Shown here one piece after another: positions 1 to 6,538 of a stretch of DNA of 9,757 nt; position 1 is the stretch's first letter; every line of letters begins with the position of its first letter. The DNA is from Candidatus Atribacteria bacterium (GTDB taxonomy: Bacteria; Atribacterota; Atribacteria; Atribacterales; Atribacteraceae). The notes beneath the pieces were generated by a model. The model saw nothing but the letters and a program-made list of their open reading frames with translations. It was not told where the DNA came from and did no database searches. The stretch is from positions 1 through 9,757 of the forward strand of contig JAPLGF010000251.1 in NCBI GenBank assembly GCA_026390275.1. The letters run 5' to 3'. The position numbers and the translations under genes are program-made.

Positions 1-413
1 TACCGGAAGGAACCGGGGAGGGGCAACGGGTGGACATCCCGGAGCTGTTCCGCCGGTCCGATTATGTCTCGCTCCATGCTCCCTTGACGGCGGAAACCCG
101 GGAGATGGTGAACGAAACGCTCCTCTCCCTGATGAAGAAGAGCGCCTGCCTCATCAATACCTCCCGGGGAGAACTGATCAACGAGAAAGATCTGTATCGG
201 GCCTTAAAAGAGGGAACCATTGCCGGGGCCGGGGTGGATGTGTTCACCCATGAACCTCCGTTTGAGAACCCGCTCTTGGCTCTTTCCAATGTCATCGCCA
301 CTCCTCATATCTCCTCCCATACCGTGGAAGCCAACCGCAAAATGGGGAGTATTGCCGCCGAAAACATCATTCGGGTTCTCCGGGGTGAAGAGCCTCTTTA
401 CCGGGTGGTGTAA
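1..413 (+). CDS. D-2-hydroxyacid dehydrogenase (PGDH/glyoxylate reductase family), C-terminal part
   Basis: This is the 3' part of an NAD(P)-dependent D-isomer-specific 2-hydroxyacid dehydrogenase; the frame is open to the left edge (first full codon at base 3), so the true start lies outside the window. The visible part carries the second half of the Rossmann domain: a DYVSLHAPLT strand/loop, then LINTSRGELINEKDL (catalytic Arg in NTSRG), GAGVDVFTHEPP (the Glu of the catalytic relay) and TPHISSHT (catalytic His). The family reduces 2-keto acids or oxidises D-hydroxyacids such as 3-phosphoglycerate, glycerate or lactate; the substrate cannot be set because the substrate domain is missing. The GTG at base 30 is an internal codon, not a start, because family-like sequence continues upstream of it. 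The C-terminus ends shortly after the NAD domain, so there is no ACT regulatory domain. Its TAA is followed directly by the GTG of the next gene. Confidence 0.9.
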   Translation, partial: PEGTGEGQRVDIPELFRRSDYVSLHAPLTAETREMVNETLLSLMKKSACLINTSRGELINEKDLYRALKEGTIAGAGVDVFTHEPPFENPLLALSNVIATPHISSHTVEANRKMGSIAAENIIRVLRGEEPLYRVV

Positions 414-770
414 GTGAGGAGAGGACCAAGGTATTCCTGGACCTATCTCCTGGCCGTTCTCCTGGTCATTCTGATGTACAATTTTTATGACCGGGGAACG
501 GATCAAAAGGTGGTGGTACGAGTGGTGGATGGGGACACGGTGGAGCTCAATACCGGGGAAAAGGTCCGTTACATTGGGATGGATACTCCGGAACTCCATC
601 ACCCCAAGAAGCCGGTGCAGTTTCTTGCCCAGGAAGCGTATCAAGCCAACAAGAAGATGGTCGAGAAAAAGCGGGTCAAGCTGGAATTCGATGTCCAACA
701 AAAAGATCAGTACGGCCGGCTTTTGGCCTACATCACTCCTTACTTGTCACGGCATTCACATATTCTTTAG
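414..770 (+). pseudogene. Membrane-anchored thermonuclease (SNase-like), C-terminally truncated
   Basis: The GTG start abuts the stop codon of the upstream dehydrogenase in the same frame, with only a weak GGTGG ribosome site inside that gene. Residues about 9-26 form one hydrophobic helix (signal peptide or anchor), so the nuclease would act outside the membrane. Then follows a staphylococcal-nuclease OB-fold: VVDGDTVEL, KVRYIGMDTPE (equivalents of Arg35, Asp40, Thr41 and Glu43 of the S. aureus enzyme), HPKKP, and DQYGRLLAYI with the equivalent of Arg87. Homology stops at LAYI, near base 731. The family needs about 50 further residues (the DG-MVNEALVRxG strand and helices). Here the frame instead runs into DNA that is the 3' end of the opposite-strand aldolase gene and stops at 768-770. 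The active-site residues survive but the fold is incomplete, so the product is probably not functional. Confidence 0.75.
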
Positions 771-1380
771 CGATGGCCGTCAGCTCATTCCACTTGTTAT
801 CCTTGATCAGTTTCGAATCCACCAGCTTTCCTCCCACCCCCAAGCAACTGGCCCCGGCCTTTAAGAAGGCTTTCATGTTTTCTAAGCTGATTCCGCCGGT
901 GGGGCAGAGCTTGATCTGGGGGAAAGGTCCTTTCATAGACTTGATGAAATCCGGTCCCAGGCTGGAGGCGGGGAAAATTTTCACGCATTCGGCGCCGTAT
1001 TCCCAGGCGGTCAGGATTTCGGTGGGGGTGAAGGCTCCGGGGATGATGGGAACATCGTAGCGATGAGCCATTTTGATAACGTCGCAGTTGAGAGAGGGGG
1101 TCACGATGAACTGGGCTCCGCTCAGGATGGCCAAACGGGCGGTTTCACAGTCCAAGACCGTCCCGGCGCCAAACAGCACGTCGTCCACCTGGGAGCGCAC
1201 TTCTTTCAGGGTCTCCAGGGCTCCGGGGGTGGTCATGGTCACTTCGATGCATTCAATCCCTCCCTTTTTCAATGCTTTCACCGCCTCCAAAAGAGAGCCG
1301 GTCTCGCGCGCTCTGATGATCGCTACAATTTTCTTGTTTTCGATAAAATTGAACGCTGCCAAACGATCAGGGAAGTTCAT
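733..1380 (-). CDS. eda: 2-keto-3-deoxy-6-phosphogluconate (KDPG) aldolase
   Basis: A 215-residue class I aldolase of the KDPG/KHG family, which splits 2-keto-3-deoxy sugar acid phosphates into pyruvate and an aldehyde phosphate (Entner-Doudoroff or sugar-acid pathways, cytoplasmic). It is a single TIM barrel of normal family length. Visible family motifs are IVAIIRA (18-24), IEVTM with catalytic Glu46, GAGTVL (71-76), TPSLN (94-98), PGAFTPTE (114-121), VKIFPA with Schiff-base Lys134, and PTGGI (160-164). E. coli Eda has Arg49 after IEVTL; here the matching position is Thr50 (TMTTPGA), which I recall also being non-Arg in the Thermotoga enzyme, so the preferred substrate may differ. The ATG start has a GGAGG seven bases upstream (on the minus strand) and a promoter just beyond. 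The gene is divergent from the GntR regulator. Its stop is only a few bases from the break in the nuclease gene, leaving no room for a terminator. Confidence 0.93.
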   Translation of the reverse strand: MNFPDRLAAFNFIENKKIVAIIRARETGSLLEAVKALKKGGIECIEVTMTTPGALETLKEVRSQVDDVLFGAGTVLDCETARLAILSGAQFIVTPSLNCDVIKMAHRYDVPIIPGAFTPTEILTAWEYGAECVKIFPASSLGPDFIKSMKGPFPQIKLCPTGGISLENMKAFLKAGASCLGVGGKLVDSKLIKDNKWNELTAIAKEYVNAVTSKE

Positions 1381-1404
1381 ATTTTCGCCTCCGGTAGGGG
1401 AAAG

Positions 1405-1434
1405 GTTATATCAAATGTTCCGGTATTTCTTCAA
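1405..1434 (-). promoter_or_regulatory. Predicted sigma-70-type promoter of eda
   Basis: Read on the minus strand, TTGAAG (1434-1429, 4 of 6 consensus bases) and TATAAC (1410-1405, 5 of 6) are separated by 18 bases. Transcription would begin near 1398, giving a leader of about 20 bases that contains the GGAGG ribosome site. Position and spacing are good; the -35 is only moderate. Confidence 0.5.
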
Positions 1435-1484
1435 AACAATACAACCAATAAAACCTGACGGGTGAACTGCTGGGGCATTTTTTA

Positions 1485-1496
1485 CCATTCTAATGG
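1485..1496. promoter_or_regulatory. Inverted repeat CCATT-CT-AATGG, possible binding site
   Basis: A perfect 5-2-5 inverted repeat about 50 bases upstream of the predicted eda -35 and about 70 bases upstream of the rightward promoter. The place suits an activator or second operator site, but a repeat this short can arise by chance and no partner copy is seen. Confidence 0.25.
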
Positions 1497-1563
1497 ATAT
1501 TTCCCAAATGTCAAATAAGAGGGGAAGAGATCATCACGCCGGTTGGTTGTTATTTTTGGGGAG

Positions 1564-1576
1564 GTCTTGACAAGAC
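1564..1576. promoter_or_regulatory. Candidate operator, perfect palindrome GTCTTG-A-CAAGAC
   Basis: Both six-base arms match perfectly around a single central base. The site overlaps the TTGACA -35 element (1567-1572) of the regulator's promoter, so a bound dimer would block RNA polymerase. GT...AC-ended palindromes are typical of GntR/HutC-family operators, and the adjacent gene encodes such a regulator. Autorepression relieved by a phosphorylated sugar or pathway intermediate is the natural inference. Confidence 0.55.
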
Positions 1577-1598
1577 ATTCATTTTTCAGGAAGATAAT
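1567..1598 (+). promoter_or_regulatory. Predicted promoter of the GntR-led operon
   Basis: A consensus TTGACA (1567-1572) and GATAAT (1593-1598, 5 of 6) are 20 bases apart, longer than the usual 16-18. Such a long spacer implies a weak or activator-assisted promoter, or a -10 that I have misassigned. The leader to the GTG start would be about 45 bases. Confidence 0.4.
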
Positions 1599-1650
1599 AA
1601 CGACTGGTGAAATTCATCATGATGTTTGGGGACGAAACGAGGTTTTCGTG

Positions 1651-2391
1651 GTGAACTGGGATCAAGCACCGCTGTACATCAAGATTGGAAACAACTTAAA
1701 AGATGAGATTAGTAGGGGAGTCTATAAGGTGGGGGATTTTTTGCCCACCGAGGATGAGCTGGAAAAACTTTTTAAAGCCAGCCGGACCACGGTGAGAAAT
1801 GCCATCGGGCTTCTGGAACGGGAGGGTCTGGTTTTTAAAAAACAGGGGAAGGGAACCATTGTTCAGGAACCAAAAACCGCCCAGAATCTGAACTATATCA
1901 CTTCCTTTACCGAGACGATGCAGGAGAAGGGGATTCACCTGGAGACGGCGGGTTTATCGGTAGAATTGGTTGTTCCTCCCCCCCGGGTAGCGGCAGCGCT
2001 CAATTCGAAAAAAGGAGAGAAGGTCTTCCTCATTCAGCGGAAACGGATTGCCGATGGGGTACCGGTCGCCTTTATCACCAACTACCTTTTGTCTCGCATC
2101 ATTCCGGATCTCCCGGAAAAAATCCAGTCTCTCCGGGAGAAAGGACTCTACCAGCTTTTAGAGGAAGAATATGGAATACGGCTGGAAAAAGCAGTGGAAA
2201 CCATCGAGGCCTATAACAGCGGGCCGTTGGAGATGGAGCTCCTGCAGATTCCGGAAGAAACCCCTCTCTTCCATACGGTGAGAATTACCTCGCTGGACGA
2301 TGGGACGCCTTTTGAGCTGGTGGCTTCCATCATCCGGGCGGATAAATATGAGTATCGGGTGTATCTGCAGGGGAGACCGCCGGTCACATAA
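1651..2391 (+). CDS. GntR-family transcriptional regulator, HutC subfamily (UTRA domain)
   Basis: A 246-residue regulator. Residues about 7-72 form the winged helix-turn-helix: PLYIKIGNNLKDEI, then GDFLPTEDELEKLFKASRTT (recognition helix region), VRNAIGLLEREGLV and the QGKGTIV wing. Residues about 80-240 form a UTRA effector domain, including KVFLIQRKRIADG, PVAFITNYL and the C-terminal TPFELVASIIRADKYEY. HutC-type regulators are usually repressors that bind a small ligand such as a sugar phosphate. The start is GTG 1651 (or GTG 1648 one codon earlier), chosen because GAGG at 1639-1642 lies 5-8 bases upstream and family similarity begins at once; a longer frame from 1543 is less likely. The AGGAGG for the next gene overlaps this gene's stop codon, so it heads the operon. 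It probably controls its own promoter through the palindrome at 1564-1576. Confidence 0.88.
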   Translation: MNWDQAPLYIKIGNNLKDEISRGVYKVGDFLPTEDELEKLFKASRTTVRNAIGLLEREGLVFKKQGKGTIVQEPKTAQNLNYITSFTETMQEKGIHLETAGLSVELVVPPPRVAAALNSKKGEKVFLIQRKRIADGVPVAFITNYLLSRIIPDLPEKIQSLREKGLYQLLEEEYGIRLEKAVETIEAYNSGPLEMELLQIPEETPLFHTVRITSLDDGTPFELVASIIRADKYEYRVYLQGRPPVT

Positions 2392-2398
2392 GGAGGTA

Positions 2399-2797
2399 AT
2401 GGCGTTGGCCACTATCAAGAGAAGAAATCTGTTTGATGTGGAACCAGAGAAAGGAAAAAACACCTTTTCGGACATCCTGGAAAAAGTAGGGAGCTCGGTC
2501 GTTCGTGATACCATCATGCTCCTGCAGAGTGATGAGACCGAATCCGGACAGATCAATGTGGGGTTCACCACGGTTTATCCTCTCTGCAGTACCCGGGGAC
2601 ATGAACATGCCCCGATGGAAGAAGTGTATTTTATCACTTCCGGCAAGGGGATCATGGAAATTGACGGGGAAAAATTAGAGGCTGAAAGCGGAGATGTGGT
2701 GTACATTCCCTTTGGAAAATTTCACCGGACGGAGAACCCCTATCATTTGCCCCTTTCCTACGTCTGGGTGACAATTAAAAAAGAGGGGTCCGCATGA
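2399..2797 (+). CDS. Small single-domain cupin protein
   Basis: A 132-residue cupin of unknown reaction. It carries both canonical motifs. Motif 1 is around residues 67-82, with metal ligands His68, His70 and Glu75 before SGKG. Motif 2 (98-113) fits G-X5-P-X-G-X2-H-X3-N exactly, with His109 as fourth ligand. A bound divalent metal in a beta barrel is expected. In sugar operons such cupins are often isomerases, epimerases or sugar-binding proteins, but no diagnostic residue identifies this one. Start choice is unsettled: AGGAGG (2391-2396) lies only two bases before ATG 2399 but eight before the in-frame TTG 2405, so translation may begin at TTG with product MATIKRR. The stop overlaps the kinase start as ATGA (2794-2797), which implies coupled translation and a shared pathway. 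Confidence 0.85.
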   Translation: MALATIKRRNLFDVEPEKGKNTFSDILEKVGSSVVRDTIMLLQSDETESGQINVGFTTVYPLCSTRGHEHAPMEEVYFITSGKGIMEIDGEKLEAESGDVVYIPFGKFHRTENPYHLPLSYVWVTIKKEGSA

Positions 2798-4287
2798 CTC
2801 CGGGGAAAGGGGTCCTCGTTTTAGATATCGGAACCGAGAGTGTGCGGGCCGCGATCGTTGACCAGAACGGATCCATTGTTGCCTTAAGAGCGAAGAACAC
2901 CGATTTTTTTTCGCCCTTTGCCGGTTGGGCGGAACAAAAACCGGAGGAATGGTGGAGCCTTTCGGGTGACTGTATTCGTGCTATCACCAGCCAATACCCC
3001 GATTTTGCGATCACCGCCATTGGTATCGGTGCTCAGATGCATGCGGTGGTGCCGGTGGACGGGGAGGGGAACCTTCTGATGGAAAAGGTTCCCATCTGGT
3101 GCGATAAGAGATCGGCCGGGGTGTGTGAAAACATGCAAAAAGAGATCCCCAGGAAGTCCCAGATTGAAAAAACCGCCAATCTCCTCATTCCCAGCTGGAC
3201 CGGACCCAAAATCAAATGGATCAAAGACCAGCTGCCAGATGTATACCGGAAAACCCGGGTTTTCCTGACGGCGAAAGACTATTTGAATTATCAATTCACG
3301 GGAGCGTTCTTTACTGATTTTTCGGAAGCTTCCGGGAGTTTTCTCTTTTCCTGGAAGACCAGGAACTGGGATACTGAACTCCTGCAGTTGTTTGGTATAG
3401 AACCGGAAAAACTTCCGGATATCGTTCCTTCCTCCACTATCATCGGCCGGGTGAAACCAGAAGTCGCCCGGAACCTGGGATTAAAACCGGAAATTTCGGT
3501 GATTTGTGGAGCCGGGGATATGCTGTGTCTTTTGCTGGGAGGCGGAATGTTCCAGGAGGGACGTTCCTGCGACGTGACCGGTACGGCCGCCGATGTCTCG
3601 GTGTTCTCCCCCCAGCCACTCCTCACGGAACATTTGATGAACATCCATCATGCCATCGACGGATGGATCAGCTTCGGCATCCTCGACAGCGGTGGGGGGA
3701 GCTTGAAATGGCTGCGGGAAACCTTTTATCAGCGGGAAGATGGAACGAAACTTTCCTATGCCACGGTCGATGATGATGCCCGGAAGGTGGCGGCGGGAGC
3801 AAACGGTCTGCTGTTTTTTCCCTATTTGATGGGGGAACGGTTGTTGGGGTCTCCGCAGGCTCGGGGGAGCTTTTTTGGTCTCCTTCCTGGTCATCGGAAG
3901 GAACATCTTGCCCGGGCAGTGCTGGAAGGCGTTTGCTTTGACCTCAAATTGAGCCTGGATGAAATTGAACGTCTGTATCAGGGCCGGATTGCGGAAATAT
4001 CGGTCATCGGTGGCGGAGCCCGCAGTGCATTGTGGTGTCAGATCAAAGCGGATATCTACCGGAAAAAGGTCTTTACCCTGATTGAATCGGAGGGGGGCAT
4101 CATCGGGGCAGCCATGCTTGCCTGTTCCGCCACTACCGGGGAAGAAGTCCGGAAAGTGGGAGAGAGATGGCTGCAGGTGAAAGAGGTTTTTCATCCTGAT
4201 ACCGGAACCGAAGAGGCGTATGCCCGCCAATATCGTCTTTTCACGGAATTTCACGCCCTTTTTCAGGGTGCCTATGCGCTTTACTGA
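2794..4287 (+). CDS. FGGY-family carbohydrate kinase, xylulokinase-like
   Basis: A 497-residue, full-length FGGY kinase (two actin-like domains) that would phosphorylate a ketose or polyol with ATP in the cytoplasm. The N-terminal domain has the phosphate-binding loop LDIGTESVRAAIVD (Asp11), then GIGAQMHAVV (78-86), which resembles the xylulokinase GQMHG substrate motif, and IWCDKR (101-106). CGAGDMLCLLLGGG (238-251) holds the likely catalytic base Asp242. The C-terminal domain has the adenosine-binding segment VIGGGARSALWCQIKADIY (404-422) and EGGIIGAAMLA (433-443). The order of motifs and length fit xylulokinases best, but related kinases act on ribulose, fuculose, erythritol and others, and the substrate-site residues do not decide. 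It starts at an ATG overlapping the cupin stop. A 48-base gap with a strong ribosome site leads to the aldehyde dehydrogenase. No lesion is seen. Confidence 0.9.
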   Translation: MTPGKGVLVLDIGTESVRAAIVDQNGSIVALRAKNTDFFSPFAGWAEQKPEEWWSLSGDCIRAITSQYPDFAITAIGIGAQMHAVVPVDGEGNLLMEKVPIWCDKRSAGVCENMQKEIPRKSQIEKTANLLIPSWTGPKIKWIKDQLPDVYRKTRVFLTAKDYLNYQFTGAFFTDFSEASGSFLFSWKTRNWDTELLQLFGIEPEKLPDIVPSSTIIGRVKPEVARNLGLKPEISVICGAGDMLCLLLGGGMFQEGRSCDVTGTAADVSVFSPQPLLTEHLMNIHHAIDGWISFGILDSGGGSLKWLRETFYQREDGTKLSYATVDDDARKVAAGANGLLFFPYLMGERLLGSPQARGSFFGLLPGHRKEHLARAVLEGVCFDLKLSLDEIERLYQGRIAEISVIGGGARSALWCQIKADIYRKKVFTLIESEGGIIGAAMLACSATTGEEVRKVGERWLQVKEVFHPDTGTEEAYARQYRLFTEFHALFQGAYALY

Positions 4288-4335
4288 AAATCAGCCTCAA
4301 AATGGCATGGTTGTCTATCAGGAGGAGGATTCACG

Positions 4336-5644
4336 GTGAGTCACTACCAGTCGTTCATAAATGGAAAATGGGAGGAAGGAGAGGGGACCTTCCCGGTCAT
4401 CAACCCCTCCAGCGGGGAATCCTTTGCCACCGTCACCAAGGTCACGCGGGAACAGGTGAAACGGGCGGTAGAAGGAGCTCACTCCGCTTTTAAAACCTGG
4501 TCGAAGAAGATGGCAATGGATCGCAGCCGACTCCTCTTTAAAGTTGGTCAATGTTTTGGGAGAGGTTCCACCCACCAATGCCGTGAATCTCCGCAGCATT
4601 GCCATCCGCCAGCCGGTGGGAGTGGTGGTGGCGATTGCCGCCTGGAATTACCCGGTCAGTCTCATTTCCTGGAAGGTGGCACCGGCTTTGGCGGCCGGAT
4701 GCACGGTGATTGTCAAGCCGTCCAAGGAGACCCCCGTTTCCACCATCGAGTTTGTGAGAGCCTGCAATGAAGCCGGTTTACCTGCCGGGGTGCTCAACGT
4801 GGTGTGTGGGGACAATGTCCTGTTCAGCCAGGAAGTTTTCTCCCATCCCCTGGTGAAGTTAGTGGCGCTCACTGGTTCCACCGAGACGGGAAAAGAATTT
4901 ATAAAAGCTTCCGCCCAGACGGTCAAGAGACTGGTTCTGGAGTTGGGTGGTCATTCGCCCTTCCTGGTTTTTGCTGATGCCGACTTTAACAAAGCGGTGA
5001 AAGATGGAGTGAAACGATCTTTCCGGAACGCAGGGCAAATCTGCAATTCTGTCAATCGGATCTTTGTGGAAGAGGGTATCCGGGAAAAGTATGTGGCGGC
5101 GTTTGTCAATGAAACCCGGAAACTCCGGTTGGGCGGTGCTTTTGACGAACCCATACCCGATGTCGGTCCCCTGGTCAACCCAGCCGGGTTGCAGAGGATG
5201 GAGGATTTCGTCCAGGATGTTATCGTCCGGGGAGGAAAGATCCTCTGTGGTGGAAAACGATCCGGAGATGAAAAATTGAAAAAGGGGTATTTCTTTGAGC
5301 CAACCGTGGTGACCGAGGTCACCGCCGACATGAAGATCATGGTGGATGAGCCGTTTGGCCCCATCGTGGCCATCGATTCCTTCTCCACCCCCGACGAAGC
5401 CATTGCCCGGGCGAACAGTGTCCGTTATGGACTGGTGGCGTATGCTTATACCTCGAACATGAAGACCGCCGCCTATGTCGCGGAAAATTTGGAATGGGGA
5501 AACGTGGCCATCAACAACATCAGTCCCGACAGCCTGTATGCCCCGTATCCAGGATGGAAGGAAAGCGGTATGGGCCTGGAACTTGGGCACTACGGATTTG
5601 ATGAATACTTAGAGTGGAAACACATCAAAATAGAAGTGAGGTAA
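4336..5644 (+). pseudogene. NAD(P)-dependent aldehyde dehydrogenase, internally deleted and frameshifted
   Basis: An ALDH-superfamily enzyme that would oxidise an aldehyde to its acid. The GTG start is preceded by GGAGGAGG (4321-4328) at seven bases and encodes a normal N-terminus (SFINGKWEEGEGTFPVINPS) for 70 residues up to RSRLLFKV. Near base 4543 the reading frame must change by one, and the text resumes at NVLGEVPPTNAVNLRS. In relatives about 50 residues lie between these points (the helical stretch with the LEQGKP motif), so a block of roughly 150 bases, not a multiple of three, is missing. The remainder is well conserved: WNYP (Asn, 4646-4648), LELGG (Glu, 4940-4942), GQIC (catalytic Cys, 5042-5044) and EPFGPIV. 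The downstream frame could start at TTG 4544, but that product would lack part of the NAD domain. Read in the first frame the gene gives nonsense to a stop at 4770. Real decay and assembly error are both possible. Confidence 0.85.
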
Positions 5645-5672
5645 TGAACGGAGAAACAGGGGGAGGAGTCAG

Positions 5673-6455
5673 ATGCTGAAGAGAGAGGAAGTCTTCCGAC
5701 TGGATGGAAAAGGGGCAATTGTGACCGGTGCCGGGAAGGGTTTGGGGAGAGTCATGGCGGAAGGATTGGCGCTGTTTGGCTCTCAGGTCGTTATCGCTGA
5801 TATCGATGCGGAGAATGCCGAGAAATCGGCCCGGGAGTTGGAGAAGTACGGGGTGAAGACCCTGGCCTTTCCGGTTGATGTCACCTCGAAAGAAAGTGTA
5901 GAAATGATGGTACAGGAGGTGATCAGGAAGTGGGGAAAGATCGACATCCTGGTGAACTGTGCCGGTATCACTCGCCGGGGATGTGCCGAGGACCTGCCAG
6001 AAAAAGACTGGGATGACGTCATAGCGGTGAATTTAAAAGGAACCTTCCTCGTTTCTCAGGCGGTCGGTCGAAAAATGATGGAGCGGAAATATGGAAGGAT
6101 CGTCAACATTGCCTCCGTGATGGGCCAACGGGGTTTATTTCATCCCCTGGATTACGCCACCTCCTATTGTGCGAGCAAGGGCGGGGTCATCCAGCTCACC
6201 CGCACCCTGGCGGCGGAATGGGCGAAGTATAACATCCTGGTCAATGCGATTGCTCCCACCTATTTCATGACCGATATGACCCGACCCCTTTTAGAGAACC
6301 AGGAATTTTCTGAATATTTAAAGTGGAAAATCCCCTTAGGGAGACCCGGCCGGGCGGAGGAACTTATTGGCCCGGTGGTTTTCCTGGCTTCCGATGCCTC
6401 CAGCATGATCACCGGGCAGATCTTGAATATTGATGGAGGGTGGACGGCGATTTAA
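5673..6455 (+). CDS. Short-chain dehydrogenase/reductase (classical SDR, sugar/polyol or gluconate dehydrogenase type)
   Basis: A 260-residue classical SDR with one Rossmann domain. TGAGKGLG (18-25) binds the cofactor, and the acidic residues in VVIADID (39-45) at the end of strand 2 favour NAD(H) over NADP(H). NCAG is at 95-98. The catalytic set is Asn120 (VNLKG), Ser148 (IASVMG), Tyr165 and Lys169 (YCASKGG). The C-terminus PLGRPGRAEE...GQILNIDGGWTAI is typical of gluconate 5-dehydrogenase, KduD and polyol dehydrogenase relatives. The likely job is reversible oxidation of a hydroxyl on the imported sugar, polyol or sugar acid; the exact substrate is not readable. The start ATG has GGGAGGAG (5661-5668) four bases upstream. 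The gene sits 28 bases after the aldehyde dehydrogenase. It is intact and of normal length. Confidence 0.9.
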   Translation: MLKREEVFRLDGKGAIVTGAGKGLGRVMAEGLALFGSQVVIADIDAENAEKSARELEKYGVKTLAFPVDVTSKESVEMMVQEVIRKWGKIDILVNCAGITRRGCAEDLPEKDWDDVIAVNLKGTFLVSQAVGRKMMERKYGRIVNIASVMGQRGLFHPLDYATSYCASKGGVIQLTRTLAAEWAKYNILVNAIAPTYFMTDMTRPLLENQEFSEYLKWKIPLGRPGRAEELIGPVVFLASDASSMITGQILNIDGGWTAI

Positions 6456-6538
6456 AAGACGGTGAACCGTGAACGGCAAAAGAGTTGTTGAATTGTAGAG
6501 GGGGAGGGGGTGAGTTTGGGGGAGGAAGGAGGGAGTGA
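6454..6538 (+). repeat. Non-coding G-rich, repeat-like stretch replacing the 5' end of the binding-protein gene
   Basis: The sequence from the SDR stop to 6538 has no signal peptide in any forward frame. Its left part (6454-6495) shares AAAAGAC-GTGAA-CG (14 of 16 bases) and GAGTTGTTGA-TTG (13 of 14) with the reverse complement of 9690-9739, in the same order, so it seems to be a dispersed intergenic repeat. Its right part (6500-6533) has G runs of 5, 5, 5 and 3 separated by 1, 7 and 8 bases, a possible G-quadruplex. No ribosome site leads to a usable start. Confidence 0.55.

Larger units (their letters stand above)
1381..1650. promoter_or_regulatory. Divergent regulatory region between eda and the GntR-led operon
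   Basis: This 270-base gap has no convincing gene. The left end holds the leftward eda promoter and ribosome site, and the right end holds the rightward promoter, a 13-base palindrome and the ribosome site of the regulator. The middle has a 12-base inverted repeat (1485-1496). An open frame reaching back to 1543 in the regulator's frame is not taken as coding: the residues before the helix-turn-helix region look unlike the family and the palindrome would lie inside it. Confidence 0.6.

Noticed and set aside
1615..1624. Perfect palindrome CATCATGATG upstream of the regulator
   Set aside because: Ten bases, low complexity, and expected by chance every few kilobases; its place in the leader is the only support.
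1543..1650. Longer start for the GntR regulator at GTG 1543
   Set aside because: The added residues do not look like the family, there is no good ribosome site, and the extension would cover the promoter and palindrome.
3481..4254. 257-codon open frame on the minus strand inside the kinase gene
   Set aside because: It is a shadow of the well-conserved FGGY kinase; its translation has no recognisable domain and no promoter or ribosome site.
4859..5590. 243-codon open frame on the minus strand inside the aldehyde dehydrogenase gene
   Set aside because: Shadow frame; the plus strand carries the LELGG and GQIC motifs of a real enzyme.
4544..5644. Independent short ALDH gene starting at TTG 4544
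   Set aside because: The preceding DNA encodes the matching ALDH N-terminus in another frame behind a strong ribosome site, so this is one broken gene, not two genes.
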